Shown piece by piece: positions 26,612 to 36,451 of a DNA stretch of 64,000 bases. The notes under the pieces are model-generated. The model was given only the letters and a program-made list of their open reading frames with translations, had not been told where the DNA came from and searched no databases. Source of the DNA: Thermococcus piezophilus (GTDB lineage Archaea > Methanobacteriota_B > Thermococci > Thermococcales > Thermococcaceae); contig NZ_CP015520.1 in assembly GCF_001647085.1 (NCBI RefSeq), positions 1,864,801-1,928,800 on the forward strand. Reading direction: 5' to 3'. Numbering within the stretch: the first letter of the stretch is position 1; each line of letters starts with the position of its first letter. The translations under genes and the position numbers were made by a program.

Positions 26612-27181
26612 TCATATCTTTCCAACCAAATCCAAGCTGACTTCGAGTGTTCCTTTACCGGGCTCCCAGCTCGCCGGACACACCTGTCCGGGGTGCTCCC
26701 TCACATACTTAGAGGCTTTGAGCCTCCTAAGTATCTCCTTCGCACTCCTGCCTATGCTCAAATCGTGCATCTCCATATGCACTACTTTTCCGTCAGGGTC
26801 TATGATGAAGGTCGCCCTCCAGGAGACGCCCTCGTCCTCGATGTAAGTGCCGAAGAGGCGGCATATCTTTCCTGCCGGGTCGGCGGGCATCGGGTACTTT
26901 ATCTTCCTGATCGCGGGGGAAGTGTCGTGCCATGCTTTGTGAACGTAGGCTGTATCTGTTGAAACGCTCAAAATCTCAGCGCCCTCCTTCTTGAACTCCT
27001 CGTAGTACCCGGCAAGCTCCTCGAGCTCCGTCGGGCAGACGAAGGTAAAGTCCGCTGGATAGAAGGCCAAGACAACCCACTTGCCCCCATAGTCCGAAAG
27101 CTTAACCTTCTCTATTGCATCCTTCTCCGGAAGGTAGGCATCTGCTTCAAAGTCTGGGACGATTTCTCCAACTTTCACCAT
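26612..27181 (-). CDS. Typical 2-Cys peroxiredoxin (AhpC type)
   Basis: A 189-residue AhpC/TSA-fold protein. Peroxidatic Cys in FYPADFTFVCPTELEEL (residue 50), catalytic Arg in GVSWRATFIIDPDG, resolving Cys in HPGQVCPASWEPG near residue 168. It reduces hydrogen peroxide and organic peroxides, probably with a thioredoxin or glutaredoxin-like donor. The promoter carries inverted repeats around the TATA box. It lies divergently from an FMN reductase gene. It differs clearly in sequence from the Prx6-type and BCP-like peroxiredoxins elsewhere in the window. Confidence 0.94.
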   Translation of the reverse strand: MVKVGEIVPDFEADAYLPEKDAIEKVKLSDYGGKWVVLAFYPADFTFVCPTELEELAGYYEEFKKEGAEILSVSTDTAYVHKAWHDTSPAIRKIKYPMPADPAGKICRLFGTYIEDEGVSWRATFIIDPDGKVVHMEMHDLSIGRSAKEILRRLKASKYVREHPGQVCPASWEPGKGTLEVSLDLVGKI

Positions 27182-27204
27182 CTTTCAAACACCTCAGAAC
27201 TATG

Positions 27205-27236
27205 TTGGGAAACCTAACTTATATAGGTTTGCCTAA
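27205..27236. promoter_or_regulatory. Inverted repeats overlapping the AhpC-type peroxiredoxin TATA box
   Basis: AAACCTA (27210-27216) and TAGGTTT (27224-27230) form seven-base perfect arms around ACTTATA, the TATA element on the minus strand. A related 13-mer pair, TTGGGAAACCTAA (27205-27217) and TTAGGCAAACCTA on the opposite strand (27224-27236), flanks the same element. A regulator bound here would block TBP. Confidence 0.5.
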
Positions 27237-27322
27237 CAAAGTGAAAAGTTCCAAAATCAAAAGTATTACATTTTGAAGGACAAATTTAAATATCTCAAAA
27301 GCGAACTTCCTTTGGTGATAAG

Positions 27323-27889
27323 ATGAAGGTTAAGGTAGTTCTCGGAACGGCAAGGGAAGGCAGGAAAAGCGAGAAAGTTGCGAGATACCTCATGAAGAAG
27401 GCTCAAGAATTCAGCTGGGACGCCGAGCTGATAGACGTCCGCGATTACCTCCTCGCCTATACCCACCGCTGGAAAATCACACTGGAGATGGAAAAATACA
27501 GGGAGAAGATTCTCGAAGCGGATGCGCTCATCATAGTCGCACCCGAGTACAACGGGAGCTATCCCGGCGAGCTCAAGATACTCCTGGACACAATTTACGA
27601 CGAGTACGAGGCTTTACCAGTTGCAATATGTACCGTCTCAAGCGTTACCGGCGGCGTTAGGCTGCTGATGGAGCTGAGAACCGCGTCGCTTAACTACCGC
27701 ATGCTCCCAGTTGCGCAGGTTCTGTTCTACAACGTGGACGACATATTCGAGGGCGAAGAGCTAAAGGACGAGAAGTATGAGGAGAGGGTTGGAAGGCTCT
27801 TCAGGATTCTCGAAAAGTACGCGAAGGTCCTGAAGCCGATAAGGGACGAAGTAAGGGAGAAACTAAAGGAAAAAAGAGAGGATATCTAA
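27323..27889 (+). CDS. NADPH-dependent FMN reductase family protein
   Basis: A 188-residue flavodoxin-like reductase. The phosphate-binding loop is LGTAREGRKSEKVARYL, and the characteristic VAPEYNGSYPGELKILLDTI binds the flavin. C-terminal helices are lysine/glutamate-rich, as often in hyperthermophiles. Family members supply reduced FMN or reduce quinones and metals. It is divergent from the AhpC-type peroxiredoxin, with an AAATTTAAATATC TATA region at 27283-27296. Confidence 0.88.
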   Translation: MKVKVVLGTAREGRKSEKVARYLMKKAQEFSWDAELIDVRDYLLAYTHRWKITLEMEKYREKILEADALIIVAPEYNGSYPGELKILLDTIYDEYEALPVAICTVSSVTGGVRLLMELRTASLNYRMLPVAQVLFYNVDDIFEGEELKDEKYEERVGRLFRILEKYAKVLKPIRDEVREKLKEKREDI

Positions 27890-27894
27890 GGGTT

Positions 27895-29585
27895 TCACTC
27901 CTTTCCACACGAGCCATTGCAGTCATTGTCAATCCCATCGGTTGGAAAGACCGCGACTCTAACGTTCACACTCCTTAGAAGGCCTGTCGCCCTAATTCCC
28001 ACCGTTCCATCTGTGTTGAGGACTTTGAAGACTGGTATCTTTATCTCCTTCCCTGTCTGGGGGTTTCTGCCGGTGAATATTTCGACGAAAACGCGGTCAA
28101 GGTAGCTCGGCGCGAGCCTCTTTGCTGAAGGTTTTTTCATACCCTGATTTACTCCGGGGTCACCTATCGCTATCAGGGTTTCTCCGTTGGAGTTCGTTAT
28201 GACATAAACGGTAACGACCGAGCTGTAGTTCTCCAGCATTTCCCATTCAACCGGGATATAGGGGCCGTTTCCATAGTCAGTGATGTTAATGACGCCCGGT
28301 TCAGGAACCTCACCGAAAGGTTCTCCGCCGAAAGCTCTCCCGAAGACGCTCCTGAGGAGCGGGCTGAACGTGCATGAGCAGGTCGTTTCCGACTGGGTAC
28401 TCATGTTTAATACCAATGTCCCAGTCACAGCCTTCTGGAATGCATCAGAGGTTCTCTGAGGAGTCTTGATGTAGGTTTTTCTCCGCCTATTTTCACATTG
28501 ATGTTGACTAGCTGTTCGGTCAGCTGCTTGAGGTCAGCCTTCGTGACCAGAATGGTCACGGTGTATTCCCCAGGCATTATGTATGCCTCTTCCAGAGGAA
28601 CGGGGTCAGCAGAACCAGTGTCTGTCGGCTCAAAGATGAAGGGGGATATTTCCGGAGAGGGACATATCAGCGGATCTTCTGGCTCCTCGGGAATCGTGTT
28701 CATGGTGTTGGTGTCCAAGGGCAGGGGTCTGTAGCAAAAGCCGTCATCGTCAGGAATGCCGAGAAGGGTCGTGTTAACGGGTGGTATTAGATAGAAGCCG
28801 TTTTCGTCTGGTCTGACTCTCGCAACGGTTTCTCCAGTTTCGGGATCGACGAGCTTCAGCACAGGGGGTGTGGACTCTCCAACCGCCTTAAGCCACTTAC
28901 CATTTTTCGCCCCGATTCTAACCGCCACCTGTCCAGCACCGACGGTTCTTCCGCCCTCTCTAATGGTTCGGAGTGTGCTTCCTGTCCCGAGGTGATATAT
29001 CTCAAGGCTCTCAAGCTTGTAGCCCCTGAGAAGGCTGTACATGGTTTCCACCATTTCCCCAGTATTCATGGGGGTTATTCCTTTCTCATCGATATAGAAG
29101 AACTCACCGCGGGGACTATAGAATGCCTCTATAGGCTCGCCGGTGGTGGCATTTTCCCAGTAGGTTTTTTCAAGGGCTCCAATTCCAGCGAGAGTCCTCA
29201 GGTTGAGGAGCTCATAGTACTTGAGCTTTGCGACGTCCTGAAGAATTAAAACCCTTGTCCGAGGATCGCTTTCGCTTTCCGCCATTTCGAGAAGTTCTCT
29301 CGAGCCAGCTTCCCAGTTCCCAATCTCGGAGCTTTCGAGCTCGAAGCCGATCTTCGCGAGATTTTCCTTTTCATTGGCTATTTCTCCATCGTACGTCGCA
29401 ATCAGAGATGTGAGCTTTTCCTCCTTAGCCTTCCACTCGTTTGTGGAAGCTGTTGGGGTCACAGTAGTGCTGCCGTTAGTTACAGTCCGGGTAACGTCTC
29501 CCTGGTCTATACAGCCCGATATAAACGCACCGAGCATAATGATGCTTAAAAGCAGGGCAAAGCCTGCAAGCTTTCTAATTTTCAT
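27895..29585 (-). pseudogene. Lipoprotein gene split by a frameshift in an A-run
   Basis: The 5' part starts at 29585 with a lipoprotein signal (LLLSIIMLGAFISGCIDQG; Cys 25 is the lipid site) followed by a Thr-rich linker, a helical domain and a beta-rich domain ending NINVKIGGEK. At about 28470 a run of five A residues shifts the frame; adding one A gives a continuous KTYIKTPQRTSDAFQKAVTG that runs into the second frame, which ends DGIDNDCNGSCGKE at 27895. The joined protein would be about 560 residues. As written, the first part ends in 14 unrelated residues. Function unknown. Confidence 0.7.
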
Positions 29586-29759
29586 TTTTCACACCTTTTT
29601 CCAGCCACGAAACGCTAAAATTCAAAAGAATCCGTCAAGTGACTTATAGTTAAGGTTAGATGTTAGGGGTTATTAACATTTTCTTTTTCAAAGTGGAAAA
29701 AATTAAACGAAAATTGTTTCATTCCCAAATGCTATGAGGATCGTGGCTTCTTCGTTCCA

Positions 29760-30115
29760 ACTCCATATATCAGCGTCTCAAGAAGAACTGCACGAAGAAA
29801 TATGTTAAAATGAAGGAGTGCAGCCTTGTATCGCCGTAGAAAATTCTAATAAGCGCAACGAAGAGAGCCAAGATGGTGATGTAAGCTCCCCAAACATCTG
29901 GAGTTTGTCCTCAGCCGAGAAGATTAAGTAAAGTGAGAAGACGAAGACAAAAACAGCCATAACGATGAGTCCGCAATTGTACATCTTCGGCGATACATCC
30001 TGACTAGAGCTTCGAGGTCGATGAGTGGGTTATGGAAGAAGGAAAACCACTGATTCCTGCTTATTCTCTAGGTTACGAAGAGCCAGTAGGTTACCAGACC
30101 GGCGATTCCGGAGTA
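29760..30115 (-). pseudogene. Decayed membrane-protein gene
   Basis: On the minus strand several frames give pieces of a polytopic protein: YSGIAGLVTYWLFVT, LIVMAVFVFVFSLYLIFSA, WGAYITILALFVALIRIFYG and LHSFILTYFFVQFFL. Stops and shifts separate them. I cannot assign a family. It occupies the middle of the 29586-30164 gap, whose right part (29586-29700) holds the promoter of the lipoprotein gene. Confidence 0.45.
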
Positions 30116-30164
30116 CTTAAGCGTCTTCACTCTCAAAACCCCAAGCCGTCACCTGGTATAAGCG

Positions 30165-30186
30165 TGTTCCGTGTGAATACGGAACA
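30165..30186 (-). terminator. Hairpin after sufD
   Basis: TGTTCCGT and ACGGAACA form an eight-pair perfect stem with a six-base loop, 14 bases past the sufD stop on the minus strand. No T-run follows. Confidence 0.45.
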
Positions 30187-30199
30187 AGAGAAGAAAAAG

Positions 30200-31309
30200 T
30201 CAAAGCAGCCCCTCGATGAGCTCCGCTATATTGCCCCTGGCCTTGCCCCTGAGGCGCTCCAGGTGGTCGCTCAGGGCCTCGCCGATGCCGTGAATGAATA
30301 GGTTCAATGCCTCCTCACTCCCAAATCCGCGCGAGCGAAGGTAAAAGAGGGCATCCTCATCAAACTGCCTCACCGCGGATGAATGAGCGGCGGCTTCGAT
30401 TTCTCCGGTGTCGACCTCAAGCATCGGCACGCTCACACCGAGGGAGCCCTCGTCCATGATGGTTATTTGTGAAATTACCTCGCTCACCGAGTTCTTCGCA
30501 CTCTCGAAGACCTTCGCAACGCCCCTGTGGACGGCCCAGCCGTTCTGGTAAGAGAACCCGTGAACTTTTGTCTCGCTTTTGCTCTTTTCACCGTACTGGA
30601 GGACGTTGGTGAGGTAGTCAATGGCTGAGCCTACCCCTATGGGTATTCCCCTTAGGATGAGCTGGCTTTCTTTACCCTCAAGTGAGTAGTCTTCACGGTG
30701 GTGACTCATAACTCCACCCTTAATGAGGGTAAACGCTCTAACCTTAGCCCTTTCACCAAGTGATGCCCTCAGGAGATAGTGCGATAGAGAGGTGTGCTTT
30801 CCAACCGTTAGGATTTCAATGTCAGCATTCCTAGCTTTGAGCTCGACCACTAGGGATTTAGTCCCTTTTTCACTCAAATCATAGATGACTATCGGCGCCT
30901 TAACGTTCTCTGCCTCGATTGAGACGTGATGGCTAATGAAAGCCTTCTCCGAGAGATGCGAGATTATGACAAGAGGCTCCTTTAAGTCCTCCACTATCTT
31001 GAGCTTGTAAGCTTTTTTGAGAGTGTAGAAGTGGAAGCCGAGGATTCTCGACTCCTCTGGACTTGAGAGGCCGAGGGTTCCCTCGGTTAGCTCAACGCCG
31101 GCTGGAAGGTTGAAGCTCGCCTCACTCCCAGAGAGGAAGACGTGCGCCTTGATTTTCACTTCTCCGGCCTTTGCCTCCGTCGGAAGCTTAAGTGGTGAGT
31201 TCTCCTCGAAGAGCTTCCACTTGGTGTAGCTCTTTATCGTTGGACTGTCTCCGTACTTCTGATACTCCAGTTCCTTAAGCTTCTCAAGAGTTATTTTTGG
31301 AAAATGCAT
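30200..31309 (-). CDS. sufD: SufD-like Fe-S cluster assembly protein
   Basis: A 369-residue SufB/SufD-fold protein with the repetitive beta-helix core (VIYDLSEKGTKSLVVELKAR and following strands) and the C-terminal helical domain DALFYLRSRGFGSEEALNL. Conserved HSSAVRQFDEDAL contains the His used at the SufB-SufD interface. It partners SufB and SufC to assemble Fe-S clusters. Its ATG overlaps the sufB stop. The order sufC-sufB-sufD is common in archaea, where SufBC is the core machine. Confidence 0.88.
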   Translation of the reverse strand: MHFPKITLEKLKELEYQKYGDSPTIKSYTKWKLFEENSPLKLPTEAKAGEVKIKAHVFLSGSEASFNLPAGVELTEGTLGLSSPEESRILGFHFYTLKKAYKLKIVEDLKEPLVIISHLSEKAFISHHVSIEAENVKAPIVIYDLSEKGTKSLVVELKARNADIEILTVGKHTSLSHYLLRASLGERAKVRAFTLIKGGVMSHHREDYSLEGKESQLILRGIPIGVGSAIDYLTNVLQYGEKSKSETKVHGFSYQNGWAVHRGVAKVFESAKNSVSEVISQITIMDEGSLGVSVPMLEVDTGEIEAAAHSSAVRQFDEDALFYLRSRGFGSEEALNLFIHGIGEALSDHLERLRGKARGNIAELIEGLL

Positions 31310-32736
31310 CAGCCAACACCTCCAACCTCGCTAAATTCAAGCTCTATGACCTTCTTGAGTACCTCAACGTACTCGAAGGGCAGGCCTTCAAGGATTTCAC
31401 TTATGAAGCCAAGCACTATGAGACTCTTGGCTTCTTCTTCCTTGATTCCTCTTGCATTCATATAGAAGAGCTTGTCCTCGCCGAGCTTTCCAGTCGTTGC
31501 CTCGTGGATTATGCTCGCGCTTGGCTCGTCATTCTGGTTGTGTGGATAGGTGTAGGCCTTACTCTTCTCATCAAGGATTAGAGAGTCACATGAAACTGTT
31601 GCTGTTGAGTTTTTAGCACCTTTAATTATCCTCACAAGACCGCGATAGATGTTTATTCCGCCGTTAGCACTTATGCTTTTTGAGACTATTTTGGAGCTGG
31701 TGTTCGGAGCTAAATGTATTGTCTTTGCTCCGGTATCCTTCATGAAGGGCCCGTTGCTGAGGGAGACAACATACTGGGCAGTCCTCGCTCCTTTACCCTT
31801 AAGAATGCTTGATGGGTATGTGTATGTGATTCTGCTCCCTATACTTCCCTCTATCCACTCGACGTAGGCGTTCTCCTCTATGATGGCGCGCTTGTTGTTG
31901 AAGTTTATCACATTACGGCTCCAGTTCTGTATTGTGGTGAACTTGACGGTGGCATTTTTGTGAGCATAAATTTCAACCATGCCATCGTGGAAGGAGAAAC
32001 CCTTGTACATCGGAGCCGAGCAGCCTTCGATGAAGTGTATGTAGCTCCCCTCGTCCGCAACCAGGAGAGTGTGCTCGAACTGTCCTTCCAAAGCCGAGCC
32101 TATGACGAAGAAAGCCTCAACAGGGAAGGGAATCCTGACTCCTTTAGGCACGTAAACAAAAACTCCCCCGCTCCATAACGCGTGATGTAAAGCAGAAAAC
32201 TTGTGCTCTCCAGCTGGGAAGATCTTGCCAAAGTACCTCTTCACGAGGTGTGGATACTTCTTGACTGCCTCCTCCATTGGAATCATGATTATGCCCATCT
32301 TCTCGAACTCCTCCTTGAGCTTCGAATAGACACTCTCGCTGTCGAATACTGCCGTTAGACCGGAGAGAAACTTCTTCTCTATCTCTGGAATATTCAAACG
32401 CTCGAAAGTTCGTCTTATGTTCTCTGGCAAATCATCCCAGTCCTTTACCTCACTCTCTATCTCTGGCTTGGAATAAAGGACTAAACTCTCAAGATCAAGC
32501 TCTTCTACTCCAACAACCCACTTGGGCATAGGTAGCTTGTGGAAGAGCTCTAAAGCCTTGAGCCTGTGTCTGAGCATCCACTCTGGCTCGCCTTTTATCC
32601 TTGAGAGTTCCTCTACCATGTCCTTTGTAAGCTTTCCCTTAAGCTCTATCTCCTTTGGATAAGGCACTGCTGTGCCGAGTATCTCCTCCAGCGAACCTGC
32701 CTTGAGGATTTCCTCAAGTCTTGACTGTTGCGTCAT
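31309..32736 (-). CDS. sufB: Fe-S cluster scaffold SufB
   Basis: About 475 residues. The SufB family signature includes HHALWSGGVFVYVPKGVRIP, HFIEGCSAPMYKGFSFHDG, RNVINFNNKRAIIEENAYVE and the C-terminal DEPSASIIHEATTGKLGEDK with LFYMNARGIKEEEAK. It builds nascent Fe-S clusters with SufC and SufD. The start chosen is the ATG at 32736, just after GGTGGAGGATA. The frame extends 11 codons upstream without a better site. Its 5' end overlaps sufC by 23 bases. Confidence 0.93.
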   Translation of the reverse strand: MTQQSRLEEILKAGSLEEILGTAVPYPKEIELKGKLTKDMVEELSRIKGEPEWMLRHRLKALELFHKLPMPKWVVGVEELDLESLVLYSKPEIESEVKDWDDLPENIRRTFERLNIPEIEKKFLSGLTAVFDSESVYSKLKEEFEKMGIIMIPMEEAVKKYPHLVKRYFGKIFPAGEHKFSALHHALWSGGVFVYVPKGVRIPFPVEAFFVIGSALEGQFEHTLLVADEGSYIHFIEGCSAPMYKGFSFHDGMVEIYAHKNATVKFTTIQNWSRNVINFNNKRAIIEENAYVEWIEGSIGSRITYTYPSSILKGKGARTAQYVVSLSNGPFMKDTGAKTIHLAPNTSSKIVSKSISANGGINIYRGLVRIIKGAKNSTATVSCDSLILDEKSKAYTYPHNQNDEPSASIIHEATTGKLGEDKLFYMNARGIKEEEAKSLIVLGFISEILEGLPFEYVEVLKKVIELEFSEVGGVG

Positions 32737-33457
32737 TATCCTCCACCGCCGTAAAACCCTTCTCCTCAATCACTTTTACGAGCTCAATGCCACCAGAAGC
32801 CACGAGCTTGCCCTCCTTGAGAACATGAACTCTCTGGGCGTTAAGGTACTCCAAGATTCTGCCATAATGAGTGATTAGAAGTATTGAAGTGCTCTCCCTA
32901 TGGAGTCTGTCAATTATCCTTGCTATAACCTTGAGTGAGTCAACGTCAACGCCGCTGTCAGGCTCGTCGAGGATTAAAAGTCTTGGCTTTACAAGGTAAG
33001 CCTGAAGCATCTCAAGCTTTTTCCTCTCTCCGCCGGAGAAACCAACGTTAAGCTCTCTTGAGAGTATTGAGCTGTCGAGACCAAGCTCCTCAACAGCATT
33101 GAAAATCATCTCATATGCATCAACTTCATCTATGCCTCTCAGGTTCTTCAACATTCTCTGGAGGAACTGAATAACTTTAACTCCTTCGATCTCTATCGGA
33201 TGCTGGAAGCTGAGGAATATTCCCCTCTTTGCTCTCTCTTCTGGCTTCATCCCAGTTATATCCTCGCCTTCAAAGAGTATTCTGCCTTTCACAACCTTGT
33301 ATCTCGGATGGCCGGCTATAGTTAAAGCTAATGTTGATTTTCCGCTTCCATTAGGCCCCATGATAACGTGAAGTTCACCTTCACCAATGCTGAGCGTAAT
33401 CCCTTTAAGTATCTCCTTATCCATAACTTTGACGTGTAAATCTTCCACCTTCAGCAT
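32714..33457 (-). CDS. sufC: SufC ATPase
   Basis: A 247-residue ABC ATPase. Walker A GPNGSGKSTLALTIAGHP, Q-loop FLSFQHPIEIEGV, signature GFSGGERKKLEM, Walker B RLLILDEPDSGVD, H-loop LLITHYGRIL. The GVDVDSL and HVLKEGKLVASGG features are typical of SufC rather than of transport ATPases. It drives SufBD conformational change. The ATG at 33457 lies six bases after GGTG. It is first in the suf operon, with a palindrome upstream. Confidence 0.93.
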   Translation of the reverse strand: MLKVEDLHVKVMDKEILKGITLSIGEGELHVIMGPNGSGKSTLALTIAGHPRYKVVKGRILFEGEDITGMKPEERAKRGIFLSFQHPIEIEGVKVIQFLQRMLKNLRGIDEVDAYEMIFNAVEELGLDSSILSRELNVGFSGGERKKLEMLQAYLVKPRLLILDEPDSGVDVDSLKVIARIIDRLHRESTSILLITHYGRILEYLNAQRVHVLKEGKLVASGGIELVKVIEEKGFTAVEDNDATVKT

Positions 33458-33477
33458 GTCCATCACCGTCCTTTATA

Positions 33478-33493
33478 TACCCAGTATTGGGTA
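33478..33493. promoter_or_regulatory. Palindrome at the suf operon promoter
   Basis: TACCCA and TGGGTA arms around GTAT; seven of eight pairs are symmetric. It lies 21 bases upstream of the sufC ATG. A TTTTAAAAG TATA-like element (about 33502-33510, minus strand) is upstream of it, so the dyad would cover the transcription start. A second TATA-like TATATAAAG at 33471-33479 overlaps it but is too close to the start codon. Confidence 0.5.
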
Positions 33494-33660
33494 AAAAAGT
33501 TCACTTTTAAAACCTTTCTTCACAAATTTGTGTAATCAACTTGGGCCCCACATCCTGGTAGCATTTATTTGGGTCGACTTTTCAATCCATCAAAATTTGA
33601 TACTGTGATTTAGTTCACGCACAACCCATGCAATCTAAATATTGACAAAAAAGAGAAAAT

Positions 33661-34182
33661 TTAGCCCCCCTGAAGAAGGAGGTTTGGAAGCTGCGGAGCT
33701 CTTTGACCGAGCTCCTGGTCGAGCATGAAAAGAACCTGCGGATTGTCCTTTGTAAACTTGAGCTTATCAACGATCTTTTTGACACTTGCCTCTTCTTCAA
33801 CCTGCTCGTTTATGAACCACTCCAAAAATGCCCTCGTTGAGTAGTCCTTTTCCTCCTCAGCCAAAGTTGCTAACTCGTTTATGCACTTACTTATGAACTG
33901 CTCATGCTTGTATGCTGCCTCAAATGCTGCCAGCGGGGATTCCCACTCCTTTGGTGGCTGCTCTATTGCTTTCAGCTCGACCCTTCCGTTCCTGTCGTAG
34001 ATGTAGTTGTAAAATCTGAGTGCGTGTCCAAGCTCTTCCTCAGCTTGCGCTTTCATCCAGCTGGCAAAACCCTCCAAGTTGAGGTCATCAAAATAGGCCC
34101 CCATTGCAAAGTACAGGTATGCAGAATAAAGCTCCCTGTTAAGCTGCTCATTTAGAGCTTTAAGCATTCTTTCGCTCAGCAT
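33661..34182 (-). CDS. Ferritin
   Basis: A 173-residue four-helix-bundle iron storage protein. Ferroxidase-site residues appear in [37 protein letters not shown] (E-x-x-H), [15 protein letters not shown] and [19 protein letters not shown]. Length and C-terminal [14 protein letters not shown] match archaeal ferritins that form 24-mers. The ATG at 34182 follows GGTGATGCCC. The gene lies between the suf operon and thiI and likely has its own promoter. Confidence 0.94.
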   Translation of the reverse strand: MLSERMLKALNEQLNRELYSAYLYFAMGAYFDDLNLEGFASWMKAQAEEELGHALRFYNYIYDRNGRVELKAIEQPPKEWESPLAAFEAAYKHEQFISKCINELATLAEEEKDYSTRAFLEWFINEQVEEEASVKKIVDKLKFTKDNPQVLFMLDQELGQRAPQLPNLLLQGG

Positions 34183-34249
34183 GGGCATCACCTTACTATA
34201 GCTACGCGTTGTTACTCTAAAAGTTTTCGCCTTAGATTTTTGAAAAACT

Positions 34250-35341
34250 TTAAATTATTCCCTCTTTTTCTAAAATATCTAAGATTTTCAAGAATTCCTC
34301 ATACGTCCCCTGAGTCACAACTCTCTCGGGTCTGAACGGGCAATCACAGTATGGGTACTCTAGAAAGGCTTGGTATGTGCCAATTTCCCTCGCAATCTTA
34401 ACTATCTCTTCCTTATCCATGCCCAGCAGGGGTCTGTGTACGGGAAAGCGGACGCTCATGGTCTCAAAGTAGAGATTAGCTAATGTCTGCGAAGCCACTT
34501 GGCCAAGGGAATCCCCCGTAACAATGCCCAGTGCACCTTCTTCCCTCGCTATCTCCGCGGCTCTCCTCAGCATGGCGACCTTGCACAGGACGCATGTCCA
34601 TTCTCTCATGTTAATTCTGTTTAATGTTACAACATAGGGTTTCAGAACTTCAAAGTGATTCTCTATGATGAGCTCGATGTCTCTTGGGGAATAATCATTG
34701 AGTATTTCAACGGTCTTCTCCACAACTTTCCTCGCGTTCTGCCCCTGGTCGAAGTGAACAGCTATTATTTCTGCGCCCCTCTTCATCATAAGGAATGCGG
34801 CAACGGGTGAATCTATGCCACCGCTGAGCAGAACAACAACCTTCCCCTGCGTGCCAACTGGAAGCCCGCCGACGCCTTTAATCTTCTCAAAGAAAACGTA
34901 GGCCTTCCCCTTTATAATTTCAAGTCCTATCGTGAGCTCGGGGTTTTCCAGGTTTACTTTCCAGCCGAATTCTTTTACAATAAACGCCCCTATTTCCATG
35001 TTAACCTCAATAGAAGTCTTAAGGAACGCCTTATCCAGCCGCTGAGTTTCCACCTTAAAGCTTTTCGGATTCAGGCCTTTCAGGGCTTCTCTCAGATAGT
35101 CTGGCACTTCCTCGTAGTTCATCTCCCGTGCAGGCGAAACCGAAACAACGCCTGGGACTTTTGCAATAATCTCAGCCGCTTCATCTGGGGCATCAATGAG
35201 GATTCGTCCTCTAATCAGCCTTGCCTTTGCTTTAATCCCTTTCCTCTCTAAAGTAGCGAGGATGTTCTCTACGAGCCTCCTCTCAAACTCCCTCCTTTTG
35301 CCCCTCTTTATCGCTATCTCACCATAACGAACTAGTATCAT
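34250..35341 (-). CDS. thiI: tRNA 4-thiouridine synthase ThiI
   Basis: About 363 residues. NFLD/THUMP region at the N-terminus ([16 protein letters not shown], then [16 protein letters not shown] and [10 protein letters not shown]), followed by the adenylating PP-loop [21 protein letters not shown]. Cys pairs in [15 protein letters not shown] and [13 protein letters not shown] could bind an Fe-S cluster, as in archaeal ThiI enzymes lacking a rhodanese domain; that is inference. It thiolates U8 of tRNA. The ATG at 35341 sits just after the stop of the ThiF-like gene, with GGTGG inside that gene. Confidence 0.92.
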   Translation of the reverse strand: MILVRYGEIAIKRGKRREFERRLVENILATLERKGIKAKARLIRGRILIDAPDEAAEIIAKVPGVVSVSPAREMNYEEVPDYLREALKGLNPKSFKVETQRLDKAFLKTSIEVNMEIGAFIVKEFGWKVNLENPELTIGLEIIKGKAYVFFEKIKGVGGLPVGTQGKVVVLLSGGIDSPVAAFLMMKRGAEIIAVHFDQGQNARKVVEKTVEILNDYSPRDIELIIENHFEVLKPYVVTLNRINMREWTCVLCKVAMLRRAAEIAREEGALGIVTGDSLGQVASQTLANLYFETMSVRFPVHRPLLGMDKEEIVKIAREIGTYQAFLEYPYCDCPFRPERVVTQGTYEEFLKILDILEKEGII

Positions 35342-35342
35342 C

Positions 35343-36317
35343 TCAACCACCCAAATAGCGCGCAAAGAAGTTTTTAGCCTCTTTTTCATCCTCTGCTCCC
35401 CTAACTACCATCCGCCCGCCCTTGAATATCAGAATCTCGGCGTAGTCGTCCTCGAACTGGATGAACTGCGACGTCTTGATGTACTCAATGCCGAGGGCAT
35501 CGAGCCTCTTGGCGAGCTCATCAAGGTCTACGCTCATCCTCTCGGGGGGAGTTATTTGAATCGAACCGTCACACATGTGCTCTATCCTCATCTGCTTCTC
35601 CAGGAACGTGAAGTTGTGCCTAACGCAGGCCTCACAGTCCTTCCTCCTCGGGATCTCCACCTTCTCAAAGTCAAGTGTCTTGGTGTCGAAGAAAATCAGC
35701 TCACTCTTCACTTCCTTACCCAGGAGAATCTTAGCCGCTAGAGTAACGGCCAGCGAAGCAGCCAGGGGAGGAACGTAGCTCATAATCCCTGCGACGGCGC
35801 ACGTTGGCATGGGACTTGAGGGCAGCTTCGGCATCAAACAGCGGAAGCAGGCAGTCTTTCCTGGAATTATGGGCATCAGGTTGCCGTAAGTCGCCAAGAT
35901 GCCAACGTAAATCCACGGTTTGTTGCGCTTCACCGCGTAGTCGTTTATTACCTGCCTCGTGTAAATGTTGTCCGTTCCGTCTATAAGGATGTCAGCTTCG
36001 TCCAGAAGGTGCACCGTTGACGGGTTTAAGTCCTCAAAGTAGCTAATAACGTTCTCAAAGCGCTCCTTCAGGACCTCCACTTTCGGCTTTCCTACATCAT
36101 CACTAGTGTATATCGTCCTTGGAAGATCGCTCTCGTCCACAAAGTCTCTGTCTACCACTATTATTCTTCCAACGCCCAGTTTGTGGAGGAAGTAGACCTC
36201 CCAGCTCCCCAATGCTCCGGCACCCACCACTGCAACCGTGCTCTCGCCGAGCTTTCTTTGGCCATCCATACCGATTATCGGGAAGTGCCTCGAAAAGTCC
36301 ATCTTTACATCCACCAT
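35343..36317 (-). CDS. ThiF/MoeB-like E1 adenylyltransferase
   Basis: A 324-residue protein. ATP-binding VVGAGALGSWEVYFLHKLG and IIVVDRDFVDESDLPRT, the catalytic-site region ILIDGTDNIYTRQVINDY, and two zinc Cys pairs (CFRC and CEAC). The C-terminal 80 residues form an extra domain (MSVDLDELAKRLDALGIEY). It adenylates the C-terminus of a ubiquitin-like sulfur carrier (ThiS/MoaD/SAMP) for thiolation. Coupling to thiI suggests a role in tRNA or cofactor sulfur transfer. The start at 36317 follows GGTGGGGAGC. Confidence 0.88.
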   Translation of the reverse strand: MVDVKMDFSRHFPIIGMDGQRKLGESTVAVVGAGALGSWEVYFLHKLGVGRIIVVDRDFVDESDLPRTIYTSDDVGKPKVEVLKERFENVISYFEDLNPSTVHLLDEADILIDGTDNIYTRQVINDYAVKRNKPWIYVGILATYGNLMPIIPGKTACFRCLMPKLPSSPMPTCAVAGIMSYVPPLAASLAVTLAAKILLGKEVKSELIFFDTKTLDFEKVEIPRRKDCEACVRHNFTFLEKQMRIEHMCDGSIQITPPERMSVDLDELAKRLDALGIEYIKTSQFIQFEDDYAEILIFKGGRMVVRGAEDEKEAKNFFARYLGG

Positions 36318-36451
36318 GCTCCCCACCATTGGAAGCTTCTAAGAGGCTCAAAAAAGGCTTTTGAAAACCAAAAGTTCTGGACAGTTCTGGGAAATGCCAA
36401 CTTTGGAAAAGGATATTAAATGGATTCCAGGAAATTCTTGTCGGTGGTGGT

